From Gordonia pseudamarae (GTDB lineage: Bacteria; Actinomycetota; Actinomycetes; Mycobacteriales; Mycobacteriaceae), in the NCBI RefSeq assembly GCF_025273675.1, contig NZ_CP045809.1, positions 1,178,001 through 1,242,000 on the forward strand: a DNA stretch of 64,000 bases. Reading direction: 5' to 3'. Of this stretch, positions 16,383-24,872 are shown in pieces. Every line of letters begins with the position of its first letter. Positions within the stretch are counted from its first letter, which is position 1. A program made the translations under genes and the position numbers. The notes below the pieces were generated by a model that ran no database searches, had not been told where the DNA came from, and saw nothing but the letters and a program-made list of their open reading frames with translations.

Positions 16383-19300
16383 CCTCCGGCCTGGATCCCT
16401 TTGCCACCGCAGGGCTGCGAGCGGCGATAGCCGAGTCGTGGCGGTTGTCGCAGACGCGGCTGCTGGAGGACTGCGCCGCCGAGTCGGACCTGGTGTCGGT
16501 GGGCTATCGGGACCGGCTGTTCACCGAGCTCGCCGCCAACGGCGCCGATGCCGCCGCGGCGGCGGGGGTGCCCGGTACCGTGGCGGTCTGGGTGACGGGC
16601 CGCGAATTACATGTGGCCAACACCGGTGCGCCGCTGAGCGCGGCGGGGGTGCGTTCGCTGACCGCACTGCGGGTGTCGGCCAAGGCCGGGCACCGGCCCG
16701 GCGCAAGGGACATCGGCGCAAGGGACATCGGCGCAAGGGACATCGGCGCAGCGGCGACGGACGCGGCGGACATCGGCCCAGTGGAGGCCGGCGTAGGGGG
16801 AGACGATGAGACTCCGCCGGCCGTCGGCCGGTTCGGGGTCGGATTCACCGCCACCGCCACGATCGCCGACACCGTCGAGATCCGGTCTCGCTCGGGTTCG
16901 GTGTTGTTCGACCGCGCACGCACCTGGGCTGAGATCGAGACGATCGGCGTGGCCGGCGCGCTGACGGCCCGGCAGGTGCCGTTACTGCGACTGGTGTGGG
17001 AGTCATCGCGGGGCCCGGCCGACGGTTTCGACACCGAGATCGTGCTCACGGTCCGGGCCGGCATCGACCTGGACGGGTTGCTCGTCGGCATGATCGCGGA
17101 AGCGCCCGATCTGCTGCTCGAACTTACGGCCCTGTCCGAGATCGATATTGCGGGAACACGATTCGTCATCCACAGACGCCCGCACCCGGAGGTGCCCGAT
17201 GTCGGGACGGCGATCGTACGCGGGGGCGGCGCGGGTGAACGCGCCTGGCTGGTCGCTCATGGGCGCTCCGCGTCGTGGCTGGTCGAGACCGACGCCACCG
17301 GCGCGCCCGTCGTCGCCGGGTCCGATGTGCTGCGGGCGCCGACGCCCACCGACATCGAATTGTCGTTGCCGGCACGCTGTATCACCACCTTGGCGTTGAC
17401 CCCCGATCGTCGCCGTGTGCACCCCGATGCCGACCTGTCGGGCGTGGCCGACGGTTATCTGTCGCTGATGCTGGCATTGGCCCCGGCGTCGCGACCGGCA
17501 CTGATTCCACGAATAGGTCTGGCGCGCAACGACATTGATGCCGCAATCACCGCCGCGGTACTGGCGGAGGTCACGGACGGCCGGTGGCTGCCCACCGTCG
17601 CCGACGGCGATGTGGTGCCCGGACGGGCCGTGCTCTTCGCCGATCTGACCGCACCGCTCGCCGATGCGCTCGGCGATCTCGTCGGCGGCCTTGTCTGCGT
17701 GGAGGTCTCGTCGCCGACCTGGCTGCCGGTCCTGCGGGCGGTGGGTGTGGACGAGATCGGCCTGGCCGGGATCGCTGACCGTCTCGCGGGTGCCGACCGG
17801 CCGCCGCGGTGGTGGTGGAAGCTCTACGATGCGTTGTCGCCGTTGGTGTTCGGACCGATCGAGGTGGAGGCGCTCGGCGCGTTGCCCGTACCCCGGACCG
17901 ACGGCCGACTCAACTTCGGTGCGCGGGGCCTGCTCATCCCCCGGATACCGGGTACCCGGGCCTGCTGGATCACCGGGCCGGACCCGGAGGTGGTGCATCC
18001 GCTGCTCGAACGTCTTGGTGCGCAGGTCATCTCCACCGAGGAGGTGATCGCGTTGCCGGAATTGCGGGCCGCTGTCGTGGCCCGCGCCGACGACCCGTAC
18101 GCCGGTGATCCGCACGAGGGCGACCCGTACGAGGGTGATGCCGTCGGCGCCGACACCGCGACCCTCGTGCAGGACGTGCTGAGTCTGCTCGCCGCCGATC
18201 CGGACATGGCCGTCCCCGAATGGCTGTCGGTTCTCCCGCTGCCGGACGAGGACGGCGAATGGGTGTGCGCCGACGAACTGCTGCTGCCCGGCAGTCCGCT
18301 CGCACAGGTCCTCGACGACCAATCCCCTTTCGGCACGGTCGATCCGGCGTTCGTGGCCGAGCACGGTGTGGCGACGCTGCGTCGGCTGGGAGCGGGCTGG
18401 GGCTTCCTCACGGTCGTCGACGACATGCCGGTGGCCGCCGACCACGACCTGCCCGACGAGGAACTCTGGTGGGACACCCGCCCCGAGCCGCCGCGGACGC
18501 TGCGGGCGGTCCGTGACCTCGATCTGGTGGACCCCGACCGCTGGCCGGCCGCGCTGAGCCTGCTGGCCACCGACGAACGCACCGCGCCGCTGATCGCCGA
18601 CCGGGACGGCTACACCGCATGGTGGTTGCGTCGGCACGCCCGCATCGGCGGTCGCCGGCTGGGCGACTACCGGGCTCCCGACGACCCGCGGCTGGCCGGG
18701 GTGCTCGATCCGCTGGAGCATCCGCACGCCGATCTCCTGGCACCCGCCCTGGGCGGGATCGTCGAATCGGTGCGCGACGCTCAGCTCGTGCTCGACCGGC
18801 TCGCCGACCCGGACCGGGTGATCAGTCCCGGTGCGGCGGTGCGCGCCCACGGTGCGCTCGTGGCGGCCTGCGTGGCCGGCACCGTCACCGTCGACGACCT
18901 CGCCGTCCCGGAGGCGGTACGGCGGATGGACGGGTCGGCCGGCCGCCGTGCGGTGGTGTTGGACCGTCCGTGGCTGGTCGGGGTGATCGCGCCGTCGGAG
19001 GCGGTGATCGCCGGTCTGCCGGTGGACCCCGGGGCCGCCGCGCTGCTCGCGGACATCCTGGATGTGGGTCTGGCCTCGGAGCAGGTACGAATGGAGGTCG
19101 TCGACGAGGGGACCGCCGCCACCTGGGACGACGCCGTGGCCGTGGCCTTCGCCGCCGACGGCGGCCATGAACCAGGGCACGGTGAGGTACGGGTGCACGA
19201 TAGGCTGCGGGTACGTGGCACCGGTGAGGTGCGTGAGGTGCGCTGGTGGGTCGACGACCGCGGCATCACGCACCTGAACGCGGACCGGACCGCGCGGTGA
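16379..19300 (+). CDS. Large GHKL-type ATPase, sacsin/Hsp90-like N-terminal domain
   Basis: Protein of 973 residues. The N-terminus has a Bergerat ATP-binding fold. The N-box is E50-LAA-N54-GA-D57, a degenerate G1 motif NTG (81-83) has Asn in place of the usual Asp, and the G2 motif GRFGVGF spans 150-156. This arrangement is seen in sacsin-type and Hsp90-like proteins. The ~750-residue remainder has no recognised domain and no membrane segment. A repeated ARDIG motif (residues ~109-124) sits in a linker between the ATP motifs. The GTG start at 16379 overlaps the DUF3027 stop, and the 3' end overlaps the PAP2 start. A chaperone-like or ATP-gated role is inference; the G1 substitution raises doubt about ATP hydrolysis. 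Confidence 0.85.
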   Translation: MTSGLDPFATAGLRAAIAESWRLSQTRLLEDCAAESDLVSVGYRDRLFTELAANGADAAAAAGVPGTVAVWVTGRELHVANTGAPLSAAGVRSLTALRVSAKAGHRPGARDIGARDIGARDIGAAATDAADIGPVEAGVGGDDETPPAVGRFGVGFTATATIADTVEIRSRSGSVLFDRARTWAEIETIGVAGALTARQVPLLRLVWESSRGPADGFDTEIVLTVRAGIDLDGLLVGMIAEAPDLLLELTALSEIDIAGTRFVIHRRPHPEVPDVGTAIVRGGGAGERAWLVAHGRSASWLVETDATGAPVVAGSDVLRAPTPTDIELSLPARCITTLALTPDRRRVHPDADLSGVADGYLSLMLALAPASRPALIPRIGLARNDIDAAITAAVLAEVTDGRWLPTVADGDVVPGRAVLFADLTAPLADALGDLVGGLVCVEVSSPTWLPVLRAVGVDEIGLAGIADRLAGADRPPRWWWKLYDALSPLVFGPIEVEALGALPVPRTDGRLNFGARGLLIPRIPGTRACWITGPDPEVVHPLLERLGAQVISTEEVIALPELRAAVVARADDPYAGDPHEGDPYEGDAVGADTATLVQDVLSLLAADPDMAVPEWLSVLPLPDEDGEWVCADELLLPGSPLAQVLDDQSPFGTVDPAFVAEHGVATLRRLGAGWGFLTVVDDMPVAADHDLPDEELWWDTRPEPPRTLRAVRDLDLVDPDRWPAALSLLATDERTAPLIADRDGYTAWWLRRHARIGGRRLGDYRAPDDPRLAGVLDPLEHPHADLLAPALGGIVESVRDAQLVLDRLADPDRVISPGAAVRAHGALVAACVAGTVTVDDLAVPEAVRRMDGSAGRRAVVLDRPWLVGVIAPSEAVIAGLPVDPGAAALLADILDVGLASEQVRMEVVDEGTAATWDDAVAVAFAADGGHEPGHGEVRVHDRLRVRGTGEVREVRWWVDDRGITHLNADRTAR
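16700..16750 (+). repeat. 15-bp tandem repeat in the GHKL ATPase gene
   Basis: GGCGCAAGGGACATC is repeated three times, followed by a diverged copy. It encodes GARDI units in a loop between the N-box and the G2 motif of the ATPase. Confidence 0.8.
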
Positions 19301-19875
19301 CCTCGATGACGATCGACCACGAGATCACCAACTGGGTGGTCGACCACCGCACCGGCTTCGGCGACCGGATCGTGCCTCTGATCACCCATCTGGGGTCCAC
19401 ACCGGTGCTCACCGCGGTGGCCGTCGCCGTCACCGTCCTCGCGCTGATGCGCGGCCGGCCGGTGGAGGCGGTGATGATGGGCGGAGGGTCCGCTGTCGGC
19501 CTGGGTCTGATGATCGCCCTCAAACACACCTTCGGCCGGCAGCGCCCGCCCGATGTGACCAAACTGGTCGCCATCGACAGTTTCTCGTTCCCGTCGGGGC
19601 ATTCGATGATGAGCGCGGTGGTCTACGGCCTGGCGGCGTTCGCGCTGGTACCGGTGTGGGCGTGGCTGCGCGGTCACCTCGCGGTGCTGTGGCTGGTGCC
19701 GGCGCTGGTGCTGGTGATCGGCGCCACCCGCGTCTACCTCGGGGTGCACTGGGCCACCGACGTGGTCGCCGGATGGCTGCTCGGCACGTTATGGGTGCTG
19801 GTGTGCGTGGCGGTGGCGCGTTCGGTGGGTCGCCGCCGCGCCCGCGGGCCGGTCGATCAGTTCAGGCCGACCTGA
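19297..19875 (+). CDS. PAP2-family membrane phosphatase
   Basis: Phosphatidic acid phosphatase type 2 family protein of 192 residues with five to six hydrophobic segments. The three catalytic signatures are present: KHTFGRQRP, SFPSGHSMMSA and TRVYLGVHWATDVVAG. The likely substrate is a lipid phosphate or polyprenyl pyrophosphate outside the membrane. The GTG start at 19297 overlaps the ATPase stop; ATG at 19306 is an alternative. The 3' end overlaps the convergent DUF2530 gene by 19 bp. Confidence 0.9.
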   Translation: MTSMTIDHEITNWVVDHRTGFGDRIVPLITHLGSTPVLTAVAVAVTVLALMRGRPVEAVMMGGGSAVGLGLMIALKHTFGRQRPPDVTKLVAIDSFSFPSGHSMMSAVVYGLAAFALVPVWAWLRGHLAVLWLVPALVLVIGATRVYLGVHWATDVVAGWLLGTLWVLVCVAVARSVGRRRARGPVDQFRPT

Positions 19876-20372
19876 GCGCCCTTGGCGCCGCGTCGCACCG
19901 CTCCACGCTGCACCAGCACGATGACGGTGCCGAGCGCCCCCACCGCCAGCCCCACCCAGCACACGGTCAACGCGCGGTCGGGGCCCACCCCGGTGACGGC
20001 CACCACGACGGTCGCCACGAGCCAGGCCGCCATACCCGCGACGATCACCGGCCCGGGTGCGCGCAGCGCGGCGGGCAGTTCCGGGATGCGAGGGTTCGGT
20101 TGGGCCGGCTCCGTCTCGACGACTGAGTGAGTGGGGAGCTTGCGACCCCGAGGGAGGGAGGAAGACGGGGCCTCGGGGGCCGACCGGGGCCCGACCATCG
20201 GATTCTGAGGGTTCGGTTGGCCCGGCTCCGTCTGGACGACTGAGTGAGTGGGGAGCTTGCGACCCCGAGGGAGGGAGGAAGACGGAGCCTCGGGGGCCGA
20301 CCGGGGCCCGACCATCGGATTCGGGGTGCTCCCGGACTCGGTGAACTCCGGGGACTGGGATGCGTCGGACAT
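19857..20372 (-). CDS. DUF2530-like two-TM protein with an in-frame duplicated repeat
   Basis: Protein of 171 residues. The C-terminal ~65 residues hold two hydrophobic helices (APGPVIVAGMAAWLVATVVV and ALTVCWVGLAVGALGTVIVL) and a basic tail, matching the DUF2530 family at the Rv0879c position. Between the short N-terminus and this core lie two near-identical 39-residue units (NPMVGPRSAPEAPSSSLPRG.. and its copy), encoded by a 117-bp direct repeat. The ATG at 20372 follows a TCCGACGCATCC-type context and is favoured over an in-frame upstream ATG inside the divergent permease gene. The usual family member lacks the insert, so it is likely a recent repeat invasion. Confidence 0.8.
   Translation of the reverse strand: MSDASQSPEFTESGSTPNPMVGPRSAPEAPSSSLPRGRKLPTHSVVQTEPGQPNPQNPMVGPRSAPEAPSSSLPRGRKLPTHSVVETEPAQPNPRIPELPAALRAPGPVIVAGMAAWLVATVVVAVTGVGPDRALTVCWVGLAVGALGTVIVLVQRGAVRRGAKGAQVGLN
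20091..20324. repeat. Direct repeat, two units of 117 bp inside the DUF2530 gene
   Basis: Units at 20091-20207 and 20208-20324 differ at only a few bases. Each contains GACTGAGTGAGTGGGGAGCT followed by GACCCCGAGGGAGGGAGGAA. The length is a multiple of three, so the frame is kept. Such sequence is probably a dispersed intergenic repeat that has been captured as coding sequence. Confidence 0.9.
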
Positions 20373-20394
20373 ACGATCAGGGTAGCTTTCTGCT

Positions 20395-21912
20395 GTGGCC
20401 GAACCATCCGTACACGATGACTCCGGGCAAGATCCCTCTGGGCCAGATCCCTCTGGGCCAGATCTTTCCGGGCAAGTCCGGTCGGGGACCGGAGCGCTCA
20501 ACCGCTATTTCAAGATCAGCGAACGGGGCTCGACGCTGAGCCGCGAAGTGCGCGGCGGTCTGGTCACCTTCTTCACGATGGCCTACATCGTGGTGCTCAA
20601 CCCGATCATCCTGGGCGGTGAGCACAACACCGACGCCGACGGCCACTTCCTGCAACTCGATCAGGTCGCCGCGGTCACCGCGCTGGTCGCCGGTGTGATG
20701 TCGATTCTGTTCGGGGTTATCGCGAACTATCCGTTCGCACTCGCCGCCGGGCTCGGGATCAACAGTCTGCTGGCGGTGACGATCGCGCCGCAGATGTCGT
20801 GGCCGGCGGCGATGGGGCTGGTGGTCATCGACGGCATCATCATCGTGGTGCTGGCGGCCACGGGCTTTCGCACCGCGGTGTTCAATGCGGTACCCGCCGA
20901 ACTCAAGGCCGCGATCGCGGCGGGCATCGGCTGCTTCATCGCATTTGTCGGATTGGTGGATGCCGGATTCGTTCATCGAATTCCCGACGCCGCCAATACC
21001 ACGGTCCCGGTGCAATTGGGCGCAGAGGGAAATTCCATCTCGACGGTGCCGACGCTCATCTTTGTTGTCGGTGTGCTGCTGATGGCGGCTCTGGTGGTGT
21101 GGCGCGTTCCCGGCGGACTCCTGCTCGGAATCGTCATCATGACAGTCGTCTCGGTCATTCTCGAGTCGATTTTCCATTTCGGGTCCGGCGCCACCGAGAA
21201 GGGCGGCTGGAGCCTGTCGGTGCCGGACCTGCCGGACGGTGTCGGCGGTCTGCCCGATCTGAGTCTGGTGGGCGAGGTTGACATTTTCGGGGCGTTCAGC
21301 CAGATCTCGGTGTTCGCCGCCTGTGTGCTGGTGTTTGCTCTGGTGCTGTCGAATTTCTTCGATGCGATGGGCACGATGACCGGGCTGGGACGGGAAGCCG
21401 GCGTGGCCGACAAGGACGGGAACCTGCCGGGCATCGGCCGCGCGCTGATCGTGGAGGGTTCGGGAGCGGTCATCGGCGGCGCGGCCTCGTCGTCGTCGAA
21501 TACGGTGTTCGTAGAGTCGGCCTCGGGCATCGCCGAGGGCGCGCGGACCGGCTTCGCCAACGTGGTCACCGGATTGCTGTTTCTGGCGGCGATGTTCCTG
21601 ACGCCGCTCTACAGCATTATTCCGCTGGAGGCGGTGGCGCCGTCTCTCGTCGTGGTGGGTGCGATGATGATTGCACAGGTACGCAATATCGACTTCACCC
21701 GTTTCGATATCGCGTTGCCGTCGTTTCTCACCATCGTCACGATGCCGTTCACCTATTCGATTGCCAATGGAATCGGGGTCGGGTTCATCAGCTGGGTGGT
21801 GCTCGCGGCCGCGTCGGGTAAGGCACGGACGGTGCACCCGTTGCTCTGGCTGGTCGCCGCGGTGTTCGTGCTTTACTTTGTACGCGAACCAATCTCAAAT
21901 CTGTTCGGTTAG
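20395..21912 (+). CDS. NCS2/AzgA-type purine permease
   Basis: Membrane transporter of 505 residues from the nucleobase:cation symporter-2 AzgA subfamily (hypoxanthine/adenine/guanine). An N-terminal low-complexity stretch (SGQDPSGPDPSGPDLSG) precedes ~13 membrane segments. Signatures include FFTMAYIVVLNPIILGG, NYPFALAAGLGINSLLAVTI, FFDAMGTMTGLGREAG and the SSSNTVFVESASGIAEGARTGFANVVTG block characteristic of this subfamily. The GTG start is at 20395, 22 bp from the divergent DUF2530 start. It probably imports purines. Confidence 0.92.
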   Translation: MAEPSVHDDSGQDPSGPDPSGPDLSGQVRSGTGALNRYFKISERGSTLSREVRGGLVTFFTMAYIVVLNPIILGGEHNTDADGHFLQLDQVAAVTALVAGVMSILFGVIANYPFALAAGLGINSLLAVTIAPQMSWPAAMGLVVIDGIIIVVLAATGFRTAVFNAVPAELKAAIAAGIGCFIAFVGLVDAGFVHRIPDAANTTVPVQLGAEGNSISTVPTLIFVVGVLLMAALVVWRVPGGLLLGIVIMTVVSVILESIFHFGSGATEKGGWSLSVPDLPDGVGGLPDLSLVGEVDIFGAFSQISVFAACVLVFALVLSNFFDAMGTMTGLGREAGVADKDGNLPGIGRALIVEGSGAVIGGAASSSSNTVFVESASGIAEGARTGFANVVTGLLFLAAMFLTPLYSIIPLEAVAPSLVVVGAMMIAQVRNIDFTRFDIALPSFLTIVTMPFTYSIANGIGVGFISWVVLAAASGKARTVHPLLWLVAAVFVLYFVREPISNLFG

Positions 21913-22010
21913 CAATACCCCGTATGGGCTACAACTACGAGGCGTGCCGTAGGGTCATTGGTCCCATTTCCGGACTAGTGGTCGTCAGGGTCTGTTCTTT
22001 GATACTTTGC

Positions 22011-22025
22011 ATCGACATTGTCGAT
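22011..22025. promoter_or_regulatory. Inverted repeat just upstream of the marR-type gene, candidate operator
   Basis: ATCGACATTGTCGAT has 6-bp perfect arms around ATT and ends 6 bp before the GTG start. Placement suggests autorepression by the MarR protein; no other evidence is available. Confidence 0.45.
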
Positions 22026-22031
22026 TAGTCT

Positions 22032-22550
22032 GTGAGCGTGAACGAGAATTACGACGCAGACCGGTTGCCGGGCGACTTGTCTCTGGTGGTAGTCCGGCTG
22101 GCTCGTCGCCTGCGTGGCCGCCGGGGAACCAAGTCCGTTTCCCTGACTCAGCTGTCGGCGCTGAACACCCTGCACCACGAAGGCCCGATGACGCCGGGCG
22201 CGCTGGCCATGGCCGAGCGTGTCCAACCGCCGTCGATGACGAGGGTGATCGCCTCGCTCACCGAACTCGGTATGGTGCGACGCGAACCGCACCCCACCGA
22301 TGGGCGGCAGGCGATCGTGACGCTCGCCGAGCGTGGGATCGACGCGATCTCCGCGGAGCTGGCCGCCCGCGAGGAGTGGCTCAGCCGTCGGCTGGCCGAA
22401 CTCACCCCCGACGAGCGGGAGACCTTGGAGAAGGTCGTGGGCATCATGGACAAGATCATCCGCGGCGACGACGACGTCGACGAGATCGCCCCCGACTCGG
22501 CAATGGGTACCGTCGGCGGCCGCGGTTATCGCCTGACACGCACCGCCTGA
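22032..22550 (+). CDS. MarR-family transcriptional regulator (Rv0880-like)
   Basis: Protein of 172 residues with the winged-helix DNA-binding core: LTQLSALNTLHHEGPMTPGALAMAERVQPPSMTRVIASLTELGMVRREPHPTDGRQAIVTL is the recognition helix and wing. Flanking helices form the dimerisation region. The C-terminus GGRGYRLTRTA is a mycobacterial-type tail. GTG at 22032 or 22038 may start translation. Rv0880 occupies the same position in M. tuberculosis. Ligand and targets are unknown. The divergent or adjacent permease may be a target but that is inference. Confidence 0.92.
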   Translation: MSVNENYDADRLPGDLSLVVVRLARRLRGRRGTKSVSLTQLSALNTLHHEGPMTPGALAMAERVQPPSMTRVIASLTELGMVRREPHPTDGRQAIVTLAERGIDAISAELAAREEWLSRRLAELTPDERETLEKVVGIMDKIIRGDDDVDEIAPDSAMGTVGGRGYRLTRTA

Positions 22551-22598
22551 AACTGACACGCACCGCCCGAAACGCACCGGCTGACAGCCACCGGCCGA

Positions 22599-23867
22599 TC
22601 AGAAGTACGTACCCGCGAACGGAGCCCGGTCGGTGGCCCATGCCCGATCGAGTGCCGCGGTGATATCGGGTCCGGCCGTCCACAGCCTTCCGGCGGCCGC
22701 CGTCATCGATGGGGTGAAAGCCCCCAGGTAGAGCGATGCCAGAACTGAGATATCCAGACGCACAACGGGTTCGGCGCTGGATGCGGAGACCTGCGCCACG
22801 CCGTCGCTCACCTGCAGGCGGAATGTGCCGCCGCGGTCCCGGGACCGGTCCTCGACGTCGATCACCACGTCGAGGTCACCCCGGTAGCCGCGCATCGTGA
22901 GCGCGGCCGGAACGTCGAGGATCCGTAGCCACAGCTTGTCGTCGCGACCGGTGACGTCCACCGACCGCATGTCGGTCACCGCCAGCGGCAGCGGGTCGTC
23001 GGTGGGCACGTCCACACTCACGGTGGTCACCAGGTCGAGGTTGAGCAGGACCCGCCACAGCTCGCGATGTGCCTCGTCGGTGGTCGCGAAGAACTCGTCG
23101 ACCTCGGCGCGGGCGGCGTAGGCGCCGCTGTTCTCGGTGTTCTCGGGTTCGTCGATGGTCCGATAGTGCGCATAGCCGTCCCGGTGCAGCAGATAGTGCC
23201 CGGCCGATCGGTGCGGCGCGGACTCCGCATCATACCCGCGCACCAGGGTCCGCCAGTGTGGCTCGTCGCGGTGGACCGCGCCCGGTCGTGTTGATGTCCA
23301 CCGATCATGCAGAGCGGGTAGAATTTTCATCACATCCGCGGCTGCGGCGAAGGTGACCGTCGCGGCGCCGGATGAGTCTTGCTCGGCCCGCAGATGGGCT
23401 TTGTCGAGAGTGATCGTGTACTTGTCGGCGAGGCAGGCCGGGCCGAAGCCGAAGCGCTCGTAGATCGTCGCCTCCGTCGCGGTGAGAATCGCGAACGGAA
23501 AGTTCTCGGCCTCCCACTGATCGAACAGATCGCTCATCATCGCCCGCAGGACGCCCCGGCGACGATGGGTCGCGGCGACCGACACCCAGGACAGGCCCGC
23601 GGCCCGGGCGACGGGTGCGGGTGTGCCGGGCACCGTGATCCGCATCCGGTAGAAGGCCGCGACACCGGCCAGCGACTGGCCGGTGGTGATCCCCGGATCA
23701 CGGACCACCACCACATCGCCGTCGCCGAACATCGCCCGGGCCTTCGCCTGCTCGGCCGCGGGCGGCGGTCCCGGTTGCAGAAACGCCCGCGCGTCGTTGA
23801 CGAAGATGTCCGGCCAGTCGCTCTCGGTGGCCCGGTGGAGTTCCAAGCGAAATGCCGATGTGCTCAT
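22599..23867 (-). CDS. Eis-like GNAT acetyltransferase
   Basis: Protein of 422 residues with the Eis architecture: two GNAT domains and a sterol-carrier-like C-terminal domain. The N-terminal GNAT holds the acetyl-CoA loop VAATHRRRGVLRAMM and the ATIYERFGFGPA segment, whose Tyr matches the Eis catalytic tyrosine. The C-terminal residue is Phe (GTYF), as in Eis where the terminal carboxylate acts as base. Eis enzymes acetylate amines, including aminoglycosides and protein lysines; the natural substrate here is unknown. The ATG start at 23867 is divergent from the methyltransferase gene. Confidence 0.88.
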   Translation of the reverse strand: MSTSAFRLELHRATESDWPDIFVNDARAFLQPGPPPAAEQAKARAMFGDGDVVVVRDPGITTGQSLAGVAAFYRMRITVPGTPAPVARAAGLSWVSVAATHRRRGVLRAMMSDLFDQWEAENFPFAILTATEATIYERFGFGPACLADKYTITLDKAHLRAEQDSSGAATVTFAAAADVMKILPALHDRWTSTRPGAVHRDEPHWRTLVRGYDAESAPHRSAGHYLLHRDGYAHYRTIDEPENTENSGAYAARAEVDEFFATTDEAHRELWRVLLNLDLVTTVSVDVPTDDPLPLAVTDMRSVDVTGRDDKLWLRILDVPAALTMRGYRGDLDVVIDVEDRSRDRGGTFRLQVSDGVAQVSASSAEPVVRLDISVLASLYLGAFTPSMTAAAGRLWTAGPDITAALDRAWATDRAPFAGTYF

Positions 23868-23954
23868 CGCCCTACGATGTCACAGTACGTCAGGCCGTTT
23901 GGCAGACTTGGGCATGTGTCGACCCCAGAAGTAGCCCCCGAGGCGCCAGACCCC

Positions 23955-23995
23955 GAGGTGACAGGACCTGAAGTGACAGGACCTGAAGTGACAGG
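23955..23995. repeat. 15-bp tandem repeat upstream of the SpoU methyltransferase
   Basis: The unit GAGGTGACAGGACCT (second and third copies begin GAAGTG) occurs 2.7 times. If translated in the methyltransferase frame it would give PEVTG repeats. Its third-position GC is much lower than in the gene, which argues that it is leader rather than coding sequence. Confidence 0.75.
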
Positions 23996-24023
23996 GCGGG
24001 GGCCCGTCCATGAGGGACTGTCG

Positions 24024-24872
24024 GTGACCGTCATCGACGTCGATGACCCCGACGACGCGCGCGTGGACGACTTCCGTGACCTCAACTCGGTCGATCGCCG
24101 GCCCGATCTGCCCGCCTTACCCGGCGGACGCGTCGGCAAAGGCCTGGTCATCGCCGAGGGTGTGCTGGTGGCTCAGCGGATGATCGCATCCCGGTTCGCG
24201 CCGCACGCCTTCCTCGGCGTCGACAAGCGGCTCCGCGAACTGGCCGGCGATCTGCGCGGGACAGAACTCGCCGGTGTGCCCTTCTACCGCGCGAGCGCCG
24301 ACGTGATGGCCCAGGTCGTCGGGTTCCATCTGAACCGCGGGGTGCTTGCCGTGGCTCGCAGGCCACAGCGCCTCGCGCTGTCCGACGTGCTGGCCGGTGC
24401 GCGCACCGTCGCGGTCCTCGAAGGGGTCAACGACCACGAGAACATCGGCAGCATCTTCCGCAACGCGGCCGGGCTCGGTATCGACGCGGTGCTTTTTGGC
24501 GCAGGCTGCGCCGACCCGCTGTACCGGCGTTGCGTGCGGGTGTCGATGGGGCATGCGCTGCTGGTGCCTTCCGCCGCCTTCGACGATTGGCCGGACGGGC
24601 TGGATATATTGCACGACAACGGATTTCAGACAGTATCGCTGACGCCCGAAGTGTCGTCGCCGGCACTGGCGCAAGCGCTGACCGACCCGGTGACCGAGGC
24701 GCCGAGAGAGAAGGTCGCGTTCCTGGTGGGCGCGGAGGGGCCCGGACTGACCAGGGCGGTTATGCGGGCGAGCCATGTGCGCGCACGCATTCCGATGTCA
24801 CGCGGCACCGATTCGCTCAACGTGGCAACCGCCGCCGCGATCGCCTTCTACGAACGGGCGCGGACACTGTGA
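24024..24872 (+). CDS. SpoU-family tRNA/rRNA 2'-O-methyltransferase (Rv0881-like)
   Basis: SPOUT-fold RNA methyltransferase of 282 residues using S-adenosylmethionine. An N-terminal substrate-binding domain (LVIAEGVLVAQRMIAS) precedes the SpoU motifs: VAVLEGVNDHENIGSIFRNAAGLGIDAVLF, VAFLVGAEGPGLT and IPMSRGTDSLNVATAAAIAFYE, which form the knot. GTG at 24024 is chosen because GAGGGA lies 6 nt upstream and the product VTVIDVDDPDDARVDDFRDL matches the expected N-terminus. A longer reading from GTG 23916 would add 36 residues of PEVTG repeats. The specific RNA target is unknown. It overlaps the next gene by 4 bp. Confidence 0.92.
   Translation: MTVIDVDDPDDARVDDFRDLNSVDRRPDLPALPGGRVGKGLVIAEGVLVAQRMIASRFAPHAFLGVDKRLRELAGDLRGTELAGVPFYRASADVMAQVVGFHLNRGVLAVARRPQRLALSDVLAGARTVAVLEGVNDHENIGSIFRNAAGLGIDAVLFGAGCADPLYRRCVRVSMGHALLVPSAAFDDWPDGLDILHDNGFQTVSLTPEVSSPALAQALTDPVTEAPREKVAFLVGAEGPGLTRAVMRASHVRARIPMSRGTDSLNVATAAAIAFYERARTL

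Noticed and set aside
17003..19273. 756-residue minus-strand frame over the GHKL ATPase
   Set aside because: Antisense shadow, no start context or recognisable domain, and the sense gene has ATPase motifs and coupled neighbours.
20091..20324. Insertion sequence or transposon
   Set aside because: No inverted-repeat termini with a transposase gene were seen; it is a short direct repeat in a coding sequence.
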